A stretch of DNA of 64,000 nucleotides from contig NC_087063.1 in NCBI RefSeq assembly GCF_963678635.1, positions 50,601,220-50,665,219 of the forward strand, written 5' to 3'. The translations under genes were made by a program, and so were the position numbers. Source of the stretch: Symsagittifera roscoffensis. Its lineage: Eukaryota; Xenacoelomorpha; Acoela; Convolutidae. Positions 56,019-64,000 of this stretch are shown here, piece after piece. The notes beneath the pieces were generated by a model. The model did not search any database. It saw only the letters and a program-made list of their open reading frames with translations, and had not been told where the DNA came from. Within the stretch, counting starts at the first letter, position 1; every line of letters begins with the position of its first letter.

Positions 56019-57192
56019 TCACAACAGATCCCTCACTAAATTATCTCCTATAACCAAATGACGACTACCTGGGGGAATTGCCTGGTTGCTTATGGCGGGG
56101 TTCCAGCCCATGCCATTCAAACAAGCTCGAGGATGCTCCGCGGCTACTTGCACGAACTGGTTGCGTACCGTTAGGTTCTTCCTGATGTCAACTACACGAG
56201 ACTTCTGAATCGTTCCGCCATGCGCAGTCCCCTTTGATACTATGGTTCGAGGTGTTCGCTCCGAGCTACTTGCGGAACGATCAAGGCGTTGGGAAGGGAC
56301 GACCCTACACAGCGTCCGGTTAGTGGTCCTTTTGATCTCATGCATCGCTGCTCTGGCCACCTGATTGAATGACTCTTGAAACTGAGGAGCCAAATAGGTG
56401 TTTGAAGGATCCGGTATCGTTTTCCTCGGGTTCAGAGCAGACTGTGATATCTGCTGAGGAGCCTTGGGCTCTCTAGTTGTGCACAGCTCCTGTGCCTTCG
56501 TCCTGGGACGTGTGTTCCTGGATACCTCCGAGGAGTTCATCGTCGCCAGAACCTCCGGTGACACTTGGCTCACCTTCGCCATATATAGCTCCTTCATGTG
56601 TTTTATTTCCTCTTCCTTGAAGGCCATTTGCAGTTCTTCGAACTTCTTTTTCCATTCGTCTCTTTCTCGAGATTGCCCTCTACTCCTGCAGCTTAGCACA
56701 CAGCTCGCTCTGGTCCTTTTGCTTCTTCTCCAACGTCTCAATCGTCTCCGAGGTCTGGATCTCTATCTCGTTCATCCTCACCCTCTTCAGTGGAGTAGCA
56801 GCTGTTTGAGAATCTACTGAGTGTGACGGGCCCGGCTCATCACGCAGTCTCTTTGCTCCGATTAGCGGCTGTACATGTTGAACATGTAGCGGCATATCAC
56901 CTAGCCGGTGATCCCTCTGCTCCCCTAGTCCCGGCTCACGAGCCAAGTCGTGACCAGACATTTCTCCTCGCCGCCATCTCATTAGACGGATTCGACCTCT
57001 CTCGGCGGTCCCGGACACACCGAAGGCCAGCATCAGCACTACTTTCCTGGGACGAGTCCCTCGACCCTCTCTTCCCTCGACCCCCGGGTCTTCTTGTGCA
57101 AAGTCACAGTCAATCAGCCGCTGGTATATCTCGCCCAGAATTGCTCCTAGACTCACTGAGAGGAATTCCATCAAATTGTTCGTGTCAGCCAT
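56019..57192 (-). pseudogene. Coiled-coil protein leading into SGNH-like domain (N-terminal half)
   Basis: The frame opens at an ATG (57,192, context AAAGATGGCT) and runs 170 residues to a stop at 56,680. The protein continues in another frame (56,741-56,019). The N-terminus (MADTNNLMEFL, LGAILGEIYQRLIDCDFAQE) is followed by a charged region and a coiled coil (IETLEKKQKDQSELCAKL, then KKKFEELQMAFKEEEIKHM), then a basic Ser/Pro linker. It ends with PGSRHLVIGDNLVRDLL, a block-I SGNH/GDSL motif in which the nucleophile Ser is Asn (56,040-56,042). A stop follows, and the nested LTR element at 55,998 separates it from the rest of the domain. Coiled coil plus SGNH domain is known in some LINE ORF1 proteins, but I see no LINE reverse transcriptase here. 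Confidence 0.6.
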
Positions 57193-57199
57193 CTTTCTA

Positions 57200-57905
57200 T
57201 TATATATCTTTCCTCGTCGTGTTCCTTCTGATTTGTCAAATCAAATTCAATAAACAAAACACAAAACTGGATCAATCAAGATCTAAAAAGCAAGTCACGA
57301 CTTAAAACCATCTTTTCATGCCGTTCCATTTTCAGGATAAAACATCATTCACGTCTTTTTTAAAATGTATCCTTTGAAACTTTCTCTTCGTTGCTGATCT
57401 AAAATTTTGCACCAAGGTGGATCGTCCACCTTCAACCTTATCAAGGTAACACAAATGAGCGCTGTCACCTCACTACATGGAGTTCTCCAGGTCTTTTATG
57501 ACACAAACATCACATGAAACATAACCTAACTATAACATAACACATAAACATCACATATTCACTCTATTACATAAAAACATAATCCCTAGTAGCTAGCATA
57601 AAACTTAATCCTAATGTCTATAAAGTAAATTTAATAAAAAAACCACTTATCGCCGAATGCAACTCCTAGCATATACTCAGAAAGTACTTTTTGTGCAATT
57701 AAACCTCTATTTCAGTTGCTGAAACTATCACGTGTACAAAGGCATATAATTCTTTCGGATGTAGCTTCCCCTATTGGGATCATAGACTGGTAACGAGAAA
57801 GAGGTCACTCCTATCTCAACCAGAAAATCCCTGAGTCGAGTCAAGGCCAATACCAAGCTCTCTGGATTACGTGTTGCTTATCAGTGGCCTTAGTAACCAG
57901 GAAAC
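57200..57905. other. AT-rich non-coding gap between Pol region and SGNH-type series
   Basis: This stretch has no convincing coding frame. It includes an AT-rich run with irregular repeats of ACATAA and CATCACAT (about 57,490-57,575). It might contain an LTR or 3' untranslated region of the Pol element to the right, but no second copy is available in the window to show this. Confidence 0.5.
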
Positions 57906-57909
57906 ACAA

Positions 57910-58720
57910 TTATTTTCCTGGTATCTGTGATGCAACAGGGGGCAGCGCTATCATCCCTCCCACACCAGGCCTCTGTTTCCATAAAAACTCGATATTCTTA
58001 TATTCTCTTTTAAAGTCAGCCACTAGTGCTGTTTTGAAGCTTACATCCGCGGTTATCGCTATAGCGCATGTACGTTCCGCAAGTAAGAAATCGCTGTCCG
58101 TTATGACGATTTTGTTTGAATATTGGTTCGGTAGGTCAAAGCAAGATTCACAATTTCGTTCAAAAGGTGGTTTTTTAGCGTTCTCGCCTTCCGTTTCCAG
58201 TTCTCCGGATTCTCTTGCCGATTTTAATTTTTTAATGATCAGTTTTTCGGTGTGCGTGAGTCCTACCCGCACTCCCCGGACAAAATTATCCATCGACGTC
58301 CCCGTCGATCGCCCAAAATCGAGCAGATCCAGGTTGGATTGCGGAATGCGTAGAGGGCCATCTGGAGCGACCCAGTTGGACTCGGTATTGTCATGGCTGA
58401 CGTATTTGATGCCGTCTTTATCGACATCCTGAATCGTCAAGATTGTCTCTTTAGGATCTGCCGGCAGATCGTGGAGCCATTCGAGCACTCGCAAATTCGT
58501 TAATTCTTGCTCATGAGTCTGCTCCACCTCTGGTTCGAATTCCACTTCTGGTTCGGAGCGATCAACGATCCAATCCTGATCCATGTCATTGACCAAGTCA
58601 ATCTCTCTTGGCACCGCTACTTCATCCAGTCCCACAAGCGACTCAATCGTATCACTTAAAACTATCCTGTCTACGACGAAATCCTCGCCATACGGGTTGT
58701 ACTTCTTATTGTGCCTTCCT
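57910..58720 (-). pseudogene. C-terminal tail of Ty3/gypsy-like Pol
   Basis: A minus-strand frame open from about 58,720 to a stop at 57,910 gives roughly 265 residues. It is acidic at first (DQDWIVDRSEPEVEFEPEVE), then has a more compact-looking middle (ESNWVAPDGPLRIPQSNLDL, LTHTEKLIIKKLKSA) and ends VGGMIALPPVASQIPGK. It follows the integrase tail in the same orientation with short gaps. It is probably the end of the same polyprotein or a separate downstream protein. No domain is recognised. Confidence 0.5.
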
Positions 58721-58845
58721 TTCTTGCTCTGGCGTGGTGAGAGGAAAGTCAGGTTGTACTCCTTTTACAATTTCAGTTTGATCTGGGCAGTCCCAGACCT
58801 CTTCGGCATAAGGTAGAGTTTCGTCGTCCACCTCCACTCGCTCGG

Positions 58846-59240
58846 TCAACTCCAGGTCCATGGCAGATCGCAATTATCTACCACCTCATTCCCGTCGTTT
58901 TTGTCGCGCGTACCTCTTTCATTCACTTCACAAGCAGGATCCACTATCAAATAGTCTCCTTCCTGCATGTCCGCTGGGATGCACCAGTCCTCTGATGGGG
59001 TTTGATATTTTCGTATTGAGTTGCTCTTCCGGTGCTCAGTCGATAAAACCGACCTCCTTGGTGCACCTCTGTTATTTGAAATAATGGGCCGCGCCATTTT
59101 TTTAATAGTTTTTGGTTCTTTTGGTGGAACTACTTCCTGGAACACCCAGACGTAATCGCCGACTGAGTAGGCATTCGCTTCGGCAGTCCTTTTAACAAAT
59201 CTTCTTTTTGTCTAATTTGCGCCTGTTGCGTGTTTCTCCA
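58846..59240 (-). pseudogene. Integrase C-terminal region of Pol, frameshifted
   Basis: After the integrase frame ends at 59,244, other minus-strand frames continue with RRFVKRTAEANAYSVGDYVW (about 59,150-59,215) and then the 99-residue stretch 59,145-58,846 (FQEVVPPKEPKTIKKMARP, EDWCIPADMQEGDYLIVDP). The VGDYVWV-type motif is typical of the region after the integrase core in Ty3/gypsy elements. A stop and at least one frameshift separate it from the core. Confidence 0.6.
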
Positions 59241-59243
59241 GCA

Positions 59244-60020
59244 TTAGTCATTTAGGTCCTGCTGCCTTCTGATAACATCACGCACGTACGTTTGTGGCGC
59301 TATTTTCTTCCCTTCATACTCAGGGTAGAAGAACGTTAACGGAAGAGCTTTTTCGTGACCAGTTAGCATCATATGCGGACTTATTCCCGTGGTGGAATGC
59401 TCTGTGCTGTTGTAAGCGCCCATCACTTGCGACAAGTGTCTATCCCAGTCATCCATATAGCGTGAGCAATAGACTCTCAACATGGATACCAGCGTGCGAT
59501 TTTGCTTTTCAACTAGGCCATTCGTTTGTGGGTGATAAGTGGTCGAGTGGGCCTGTGCCACCTGCGACCTCTTCATTAACTCCTTCCTGAGATCGCCCAC
59601 GAATGCTTTGCCATTACCCGATTGAAATGTGACGGGGCAGCCGTGCCTCGCTATCAACACCTTTATCAAGTGATCGCGCGTCTCTTCCGCTGATGCTGTC
59701 ATGAAGGGGGCTGCCTCTGCATATTTCGTGAAATGATCGATCATTACCAGCACCTGATTGTAGCCCGTGGCTGTCATGCATATCTTCTGATGATCAATTT
59801 TCACTACTTCGTTGAATCCCGATGACTCTATTGACTGCAGTGGGAACCTTAGTTTCCTTGGGTCCTTCGCCTTTTGACACGACAAACATGCAGAAATCCC
59901 CTTTTCACACGCCTTCTTCAACCCAGGCCATTCGAATCGTTTCTGTATCCTGTTGTACACTTTGTCCACGCCTTGATGACCCATCTGATCATGTGAACGA
60001 AAGAGCTATTCGGTCTGGTA
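59244..60020 (-). pseudogene. Ty3/gypsy-type integrase with substituted catalytic position
   Basis: The readable frame (59,984-59,244, 246 residues) begins inside the HHCC zinc finger. The first His lies just upstream (SHDQMGHQG), and the Cys pair is in ACLSCQKAK. The core shows VKIDHQK (Asp 64), VTFQSGNGKAF and TNGLVEKQNR (Glu 159). Spacing between the second and third catalytic positions is exactly 35 residues, as in D,D-35-E integrases, but the second position (123) is Gly instead of Asp. Two in-frame TAG codons lie upstream, before and within the lead-in to the zinc finger. This copy cannot encode an active integrase. It belongs to the Pol region that starts beyond the right edge. Confidence 0.85.
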
Positions 60021-60047
60021 TAACTGTGGTAACACTTTTGAGTTATA

Positions 60048-61340
60048 CTAGTAAAGGACCTTGTCCTCTTCCTTGCGTTTACAGGCTACGATTACGTCTT
60101 TGTTCAGGTACAACAAATCCTTTCTCTTCAGACAGAAATGCTTCAAGATCTTATAGCTGTTTTCTTCTAAATCTCCTTTGTCAGGTGCTCCATTCTCGAT
60201 CCATCTCTTCAGATTGCTCGTCATTCTATCATTTCGTTGAACCCTTAGGAGATCCGACAGCCGGTATCTGGCTTTCAGATACGTCTTTACCATGTTTAAT
60301 TGCCCGCTCATTATCTCCGGAGCATGAGCATTGTCCATCAATTTGACGCACCATATCTTCTTCAAAGGTGTTGCTTCCTGCACAGATGGCTCCAGATTGG
60401 TACGGACGACCGTACAATGTGGCAGTAATCTGGTTGGGCGTTTCGACACCGCTATCAGTTCAAGCTCATCTGCGGCATTGTCCACTACCGTGCCCTCCTC
60501 ATCAGAGGTATACCTGTCTCTGTCCGGGTCGTGATGCATTTCCCGATCCAACCCGCGCTGTTTCCATTCCAATAACAAGGAATGAATCGCAATCTCCAAA
60601 ACATCCGAATTAGAAGTAGTCTCTGATATGTTTTCCCAGGACTGGGGCCTCGAGTCATCGCTCGAGCCGATGGATACCACATTATTATGTTCCGATCTGT
60701 CTGTGATGTTTCTCGACTCTCCGGACAAAACTTTGTACATTGGTCGCCTTGAATCCGGCTCCCCGGACAACATTCTGTCCTTTGGTTGTACCAACATTGT
60801 CTCCCCGGACAAGTCGTCTTGTACGGGCTCGAAAGTGCCTGACTCCCCGGACATTGTCTCGCCCCGTATGAACAATTCGAGCTCGGTTCGTACTCTTCCC
60901 TTGCTTCCGTAAATTGTACTTTTCTCTTGAAGCTGGATTTCGAATTGACCCTGACTTCTTCAGTGGCTTGGACCTGGGTCGATTTCCCACGTTCTGTGAA
61001 CGAAGTCCTCAACAAGATATCCTTCGGCTTTGAGTTCACCAGCTGGTTCACTATGGACTGGCAATCCCGTTCAACATCGCGACTGCGAATGGTCACTTGC
61101 CTCTTCTCCGTTCTCTCAGTGACGGTGAACCATTGGATGGTTTCCATCCACTCACGATCATGCCTGTCCACTTCTCTATCCAGCTAGTCACGGAGCTTTC
61201 CCATGACGTCAGGCGCCACGTTCACTGTCCTATTTAGCAGGGCTATGCTGTTTATACCCAGCCTGGTAAGCTCTTGCTGCATCAGATTGGATCGGACTAG
61301 CAGATCCAGCGGTACAGGATCACCCCAGGCCAATACCTTT
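60048..61340 (-). pseudogene. RNase H-integrase linker of Pol with SGE repeats
   Basis: This long region between RNase H and integrase is read in two or three frames. The upstream part (about 61,340-60,900) has an in-frame TAG near 61,186 and contains VLAWGDPVPLDLLVRSNL and VDRHDREWMETIQWF. The downstream frame (60,875-60,048, 275 residues) carries four copies of an SGE motif in its first 60 residues (MSGESG, LSGETM, LSGEPD, LSGESR). It then has an acidic stretch and a helical segment with YRLSDLLRVQRNDRMTSNL and FCLKRKDLLYLNKDVIVAC. Such a long linker is unusual for Ty3/gypsy Pol. Its function is unknown. Confidence 0.6.
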
Positions 61341-61343
61341 ATT

Positions 61344-62041
61344 TCAGCGGCCGTCTCCACCGGAAGTTAGTTCAGGGTGTCCTGGTATGGGGTGCCCTGA
61401 CTTGTCCAGCCACCTGGTGGGTGGTAGTTTATCGTAGGTCTCCTTATCTAGAAATGAAAATCCGCCTTTGATTTCTGCCTGATTGGTCTGCTTCTCTTCT
61501 AAGCGCTCATAAAATTCTGTCTTTTTACTGAGGCTATCAGCATTCTGGTGCTTGTCACGGGTACGGTGCTCTATGATCATGTGGTATCCATCCACTGCAC
61601 GATCTAACAACCAATATAACTTTGATCCATCGAATAGGTTTTCAGCCAGGCAAGGGCACGATTATCCACACGCAACTTGAAGGGAGCACTCCCCAAGTAG
61701 GCCCTTTATTTTTCCACGAAAGTGATCACCGCAAACATTACCGCTTTTGGTGCGCCGTACTTCATCTCAGTATTGCTCAGGACCTTACTTCCATGGGCTA
61801 TTGGACGGAGAACCGTTCTCCCGTTCCACTCTTGCTCCTGGTGAAGTATGCCTGATATCGCAACTACTGATACATCCGTGCCTAACCCGAACATCTCCTT
61901 CTCTGTTGGCATGCCGAGGACCGGTGCCTCGCAAAGTTCATGTTTAATGTTTTCAAATGAAACTTGTGCCTCATCAGTCCAAGTGAATTTTTTGCCCTTA
62001 TTTCTCATCAACTGCAGCATGGGGTTTATCTTATCGGCGTA
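61344..62041 (-). pseudogene. RNase H domain of Pol, broken
   Basis: The minus-strand frame 62,020-61,706 contains FTWTDEAQVSFENIKHELCE, the usual bridge into RNase H, then LGTDVSVVAISGILHQEQ with the first RNase H Asp. An in-frame TAA at 61,708-61,706 and a frameshift near 61,615 separate it from the C-terminal piece (61,610-61,344), which has RTRDKHQNADSLSKK, the usual end of the domain. An in-frame TGA at 62,044-62,042 splits it from the reverse transcriptase. Confidence 0.75.
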
Positions 62042-62780
62042 TCATTTGACGAAATCCCGATAATAGTTAGCAAACCCCAAAAAGCTCATCAGTTGTGTAT
62101 CTGTCTTAGGTGCCTTCGAGGTCAAGACCGCTTCGACTGCTTCGGGATCCGGTCTCACTCTATGTTTATCCACCAGGCGGCTCAGATATTTTATGGAGTC
62201 TCTGAGGGTTTCACACTTTGAGGGTTTACACTTCAGGCCCGCCTGCTTCATGCAAGTAAACACCTCATCCAACCTCTCTATGTGATCCTCTAGGGTTGGC
62301 GTTGCAATCACGACATCATCAACATAACACATGATGAGGTTCTCGTATTTCTTTGTTACCTCCGTGAGGCTCTCGTCGCTGGAATGTGGCCGTCGCGTTG
62401 CACAATCCGAACGGCATCCTCTTCCACTGGAACAATCCCAGCTCGCACGCGAAGCCCGTTTTTTCACGATCTTGCTTTCTGAGTGGAACTTGCCAGAACG
62501 CAGAGCCCCAAATCTAACGTCGTGAAGAACTTCGCGTCCCCCAGTTTGGAAAAGCTCTGGTCGATGCGGGGAATCGAGTATGCGTCGATTATTGTCACTG
62601 CGTTCAAGTAGGGGAAATCACAACAAGAACTGAGTTGCCCCCCTTTTTTCTTGGCCATTACCACGCCACAAGCCCACGGGGAGTTCGACGGCTCGATCAT
62701 GTCGTACTCCAATAACATCTCGATTTCTTTCCTGCACGCTTCCGACTTGTGTGGGGTCATTCTCCTCGCCCTTCCCTATG
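62042..62780 (-). pseudogene. Ty3/gypsy-type reverse transcriptase, frameshifted
   Basis: The first piece (62,760-62,464) has EIEMLLEYDMIEPSNSPWA, VVMAKKKGG, SIPRIDQSFSKLGDAKFF and TTLDLG, the standard N-terminal blocks with the first catalytic Asp. The frame then shifts. The next block (about 62,500-62,390, MPFGLCNATATFQ) is read in another frame, and a further shift near 62,380 leads to the piece with CYVDDVVIATPT (the active-site YVDD) and SFLGFANYYRDFVK at the end of the domain. The order is normal, but at least two frameshifts make this copy inactive. The best match by eye is the Ty3/gypsy (Metaviridae-type) family. Confidence 0.88.
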
Positions 62781-62802
62781 AGGCACCGAGCCCTCTTCTA
62801 TC

Positions 62803-63890
62803 TCAATCTCGTGTTCTACAAAATTGCAGCAACCTATGTCGGCCTTGTGCTTCGAAAAAACGTCTGCATTCCGATTTAGCACCGTCCCAACGACTTCTTC
62901 CTAAAACAGCGGAGCTCTTACTGTTTGGATTTGGTACCAGACACACCTGCCTGTAACTACTGAGTTCTCTTGAATTCCTCATCCTAAGCGTTGCTACCAC
63001 GGCTTGGTTTGGTATCAATCTAACTTTTCGATCCAGAAAAATTGGCACCTTAGCCTGGTTAATTAAGATCTTATTAAGAGGTTTCTTTTCATACTTCCTC
63101 TCAGGATCTTTGATCCTAATCAACCCGTCGTTGAGGGCAATCGTGACATCAAAATTGCGTACGAAGTCCCTCCCCAGGATGAGTTGGTCGGATTCGTCCA
63201 AATTTTCCACTACCAGGAAGCTCATCCAAAGATGTCTTCCTCCAAGCTGCAGTGATATAATTGGGGTCCGCCCTATCACATAAGTTGCTCCCTGATTGGC
63301 AGCTGCCAGTCTGATGTCTGTCGGTATAAGATCCGACCTGTTAAAGCCCAAATCAGTCCAGGTGCTGACTGGCATGACGCTGACCACTGCAGCCGTGTCT
63401 AACAGTCCTTTTACTGAAAGTTGTCTGCCCTGCACATCTAGCACATGTGCTGCCAGATCGGCTTCGCAACCTATGTGGACCGCACATTGTTCAAGCATGG
63501 CATCGTGCCCGATTCGTCGCACCTTCAGCTCTTCTTGGCCAATGTAAATCCGGCCTATCTGATCACTCGCATCAGTCACGTGAGCCTTCGTGTGGATATA
63601 AATGCCGTCCACATTCATCAGAATCGGATATGGGCCATGGACTTCGATGTAATGTCCATCTACTCTCATTAGCCTTAGACCTCCTGTCGATAGCAGTGCT
63701 CGCACTACCCTGGAGTCCAACTTGGGATCTTTCTCCCTCAGGTAGTCCGCATAAATGTCCAGGTGTACCAGCGTGATCTCGGACGGTTCACTCAAGTTCT
63801 TGACCACCTGGTGTCCTGCCACCGAAATAATGGACATTATTTCGTTCCTTTTTTCGTCATGCCAAAAAGTTTTACCCGATATAACTTTTA
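62803..63890 (-). pseudogene. Retropepsin-like protease region of Pol
   Basis: A 344-residue frame (63,837-62,803) carries an aspartic protease. The catalytic loop LLDTAAVVSVMP has D-T-A at residues 147-149 (the DTA form occurs in some retroelement proteases), and the second half shows LILGRDFVRNFDV at about 219-231. The last 40 residues appear out of frame, and the sequence then shifts into the reverse transcriptase. Upstream, the frame stays open beyond 63,837 as far as an in-frame TAG near 63,894, and a charged helical stretch continues to the window edge. The protein is therefore the middle of a Gag-Pol polyprotein with no start in this window. Confidence 0.8.
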
Positions 63891-64000
63891 GCTATAGTCC
63901 CAGCTTTCTGGGTTCCTGCTTGTCTTCTTCTTTCGTTGTTTTCCCCAGAACGTCAAATTTTTCCCGAAGATCTCTGCTTTCCAGTTCCGACCTTATCCAT

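Larger units (their letters stand above)
45236..57192 (-). mobile_element. Putative multi-ORF element with SGNH-like domains (decayed, nested insert inside)
   Basis: Excluding the nested LTR element and the AT-rich insert, about 8.5 kb of minus-strand DNA is almost continuously coding in character. It has at least six protein segments in the same orientation with short gaps: a coiled-coil/SGNH-like protein, a second GDSL-like protein, and four proteins of unrecognised type. All are broken by a few stops or frameshifts. No polymerase, integrase or transposase was recognised in the series itself. It could be the accessory or structural module of a large retroelement adjoining the Pol region, or a separate mobile element. 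The grouping is inference. Confidence 0.45.
57910..64000 (-). mobile_element. Decayed Ty3/gypsy-like retrotransposon (Pol region)
   Basis: Protease, reverse transcriptase, RNase H, linker, integrase and C-terminal tail follow one another on the minus strand in the order typical of Ty3/gypsy elements. The Gag part and the 5' LTR lie beyond the right end. No 3' LTR can be proved inside the window. Multiple stops, frameshifts and an altered integrase active site show that this copy is inactive. Whether the SGNH-type series to its left is part of the same element or a separate insertion is unresolved. Confidence 0.85.

Noticed and set aside
57195-57209. TATATAA-like sequence just upstream of the ATG at 57,192 as a promoter
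   Set aside because: It lies only a few bases from the start codon, too close for a TATA box of that transcript, and such strings are frequent in this AT-rich DNA.

Overview
The window looks eukaryotic and nuclear, probably from an invertebrate animal. The evidence is a satellite array tens of kilobases long, AT-rich intergenic DNA, and decayed Ty3/gypsy-type retroelement coding sequence. A short LTR element carries a TGGCGCAGTC-type primer-binding site, a type I recall from arthropod elements, so an arthropod is a reasonable but weakly supported guess. I see no convincing intact host gene, no rRNA or tRNA gene and no CRISPR array.

Layout. (1) Positions 1-38,282 are one continuous satellite built on a 24-bp monomer with core CTTAAGTCGCGCC plus a pyrimidine-rich linker, roughly 1,600 monomers. 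Longer 26-28 bp variants punctuate it. The array is organised hierarchically: a 5-monomer (about 120 bp) higher-order repeat (HOR) near the left end, then local HOR domains with periods of about 684, 580, 662, 414, 1,259, 726, 886 and 779 bp, and a 5,742-bp-spaced duplicated block. Towards the right edge (about 37-38.3 kb) the HOR structure fades. (2) At 38,283 the array flips orientation on a palindromic CTTAAG for about 230 bp. About 250 bp of degenerate, AT-spaced GTCGCGCCGGTC units follow and end the array. (3) Positions 38.8-42.6 kb are AT-rich, with diverged interspersed repeats, a decayed Q/S/G-rich coding fragment, a cluster of GCGGAATCCGC motifs and a fresh 772-bp tandem duplication. 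(4) Positions 42.6-45.6 kb hold a 1.52-kb tandem duplication that includes the 3' end of the coding series to its right.

(5) From 45.2 to 57.2 kb, all on the minus strand, lies a series of decayed reading frames. The first (right-most) encodes a coiled coil followed by an SGNH/GDSL-hydrolase-like domain. A second GDSL-containing segment and several long proteins of unrecognised family follow. This series is split at 53,194-55,998 by a nested, internally deleted LTR retrotransposon with 187/188-bp LTRs, and again at 51.4-52.08 kb by an AT-rich insert or intron. (6) From 57.9 kb to the right end, also minus strand, is a Ty3/gypsy-like Pol region: protease, reverse transcriptase, RNase H, a linker with SGE repeats, integrase and a C-terminal tail. 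It is broken by several frameshifts and in-frame stops and has a substituted integrase catalytic position. Its Gag part lies beyond the window.

Overall this is satellite-edge or pericentromere-like DNA bordered by nested, decaying transposable elements. The most unusual content is the multi-level HOR architecture with its inverted edge, and the long multi-ORF element with SGNH-hydrolase-like domains whose catalytic residues are substituted. Some frameshifts could be sequencing errors in an uncorrected assembly.
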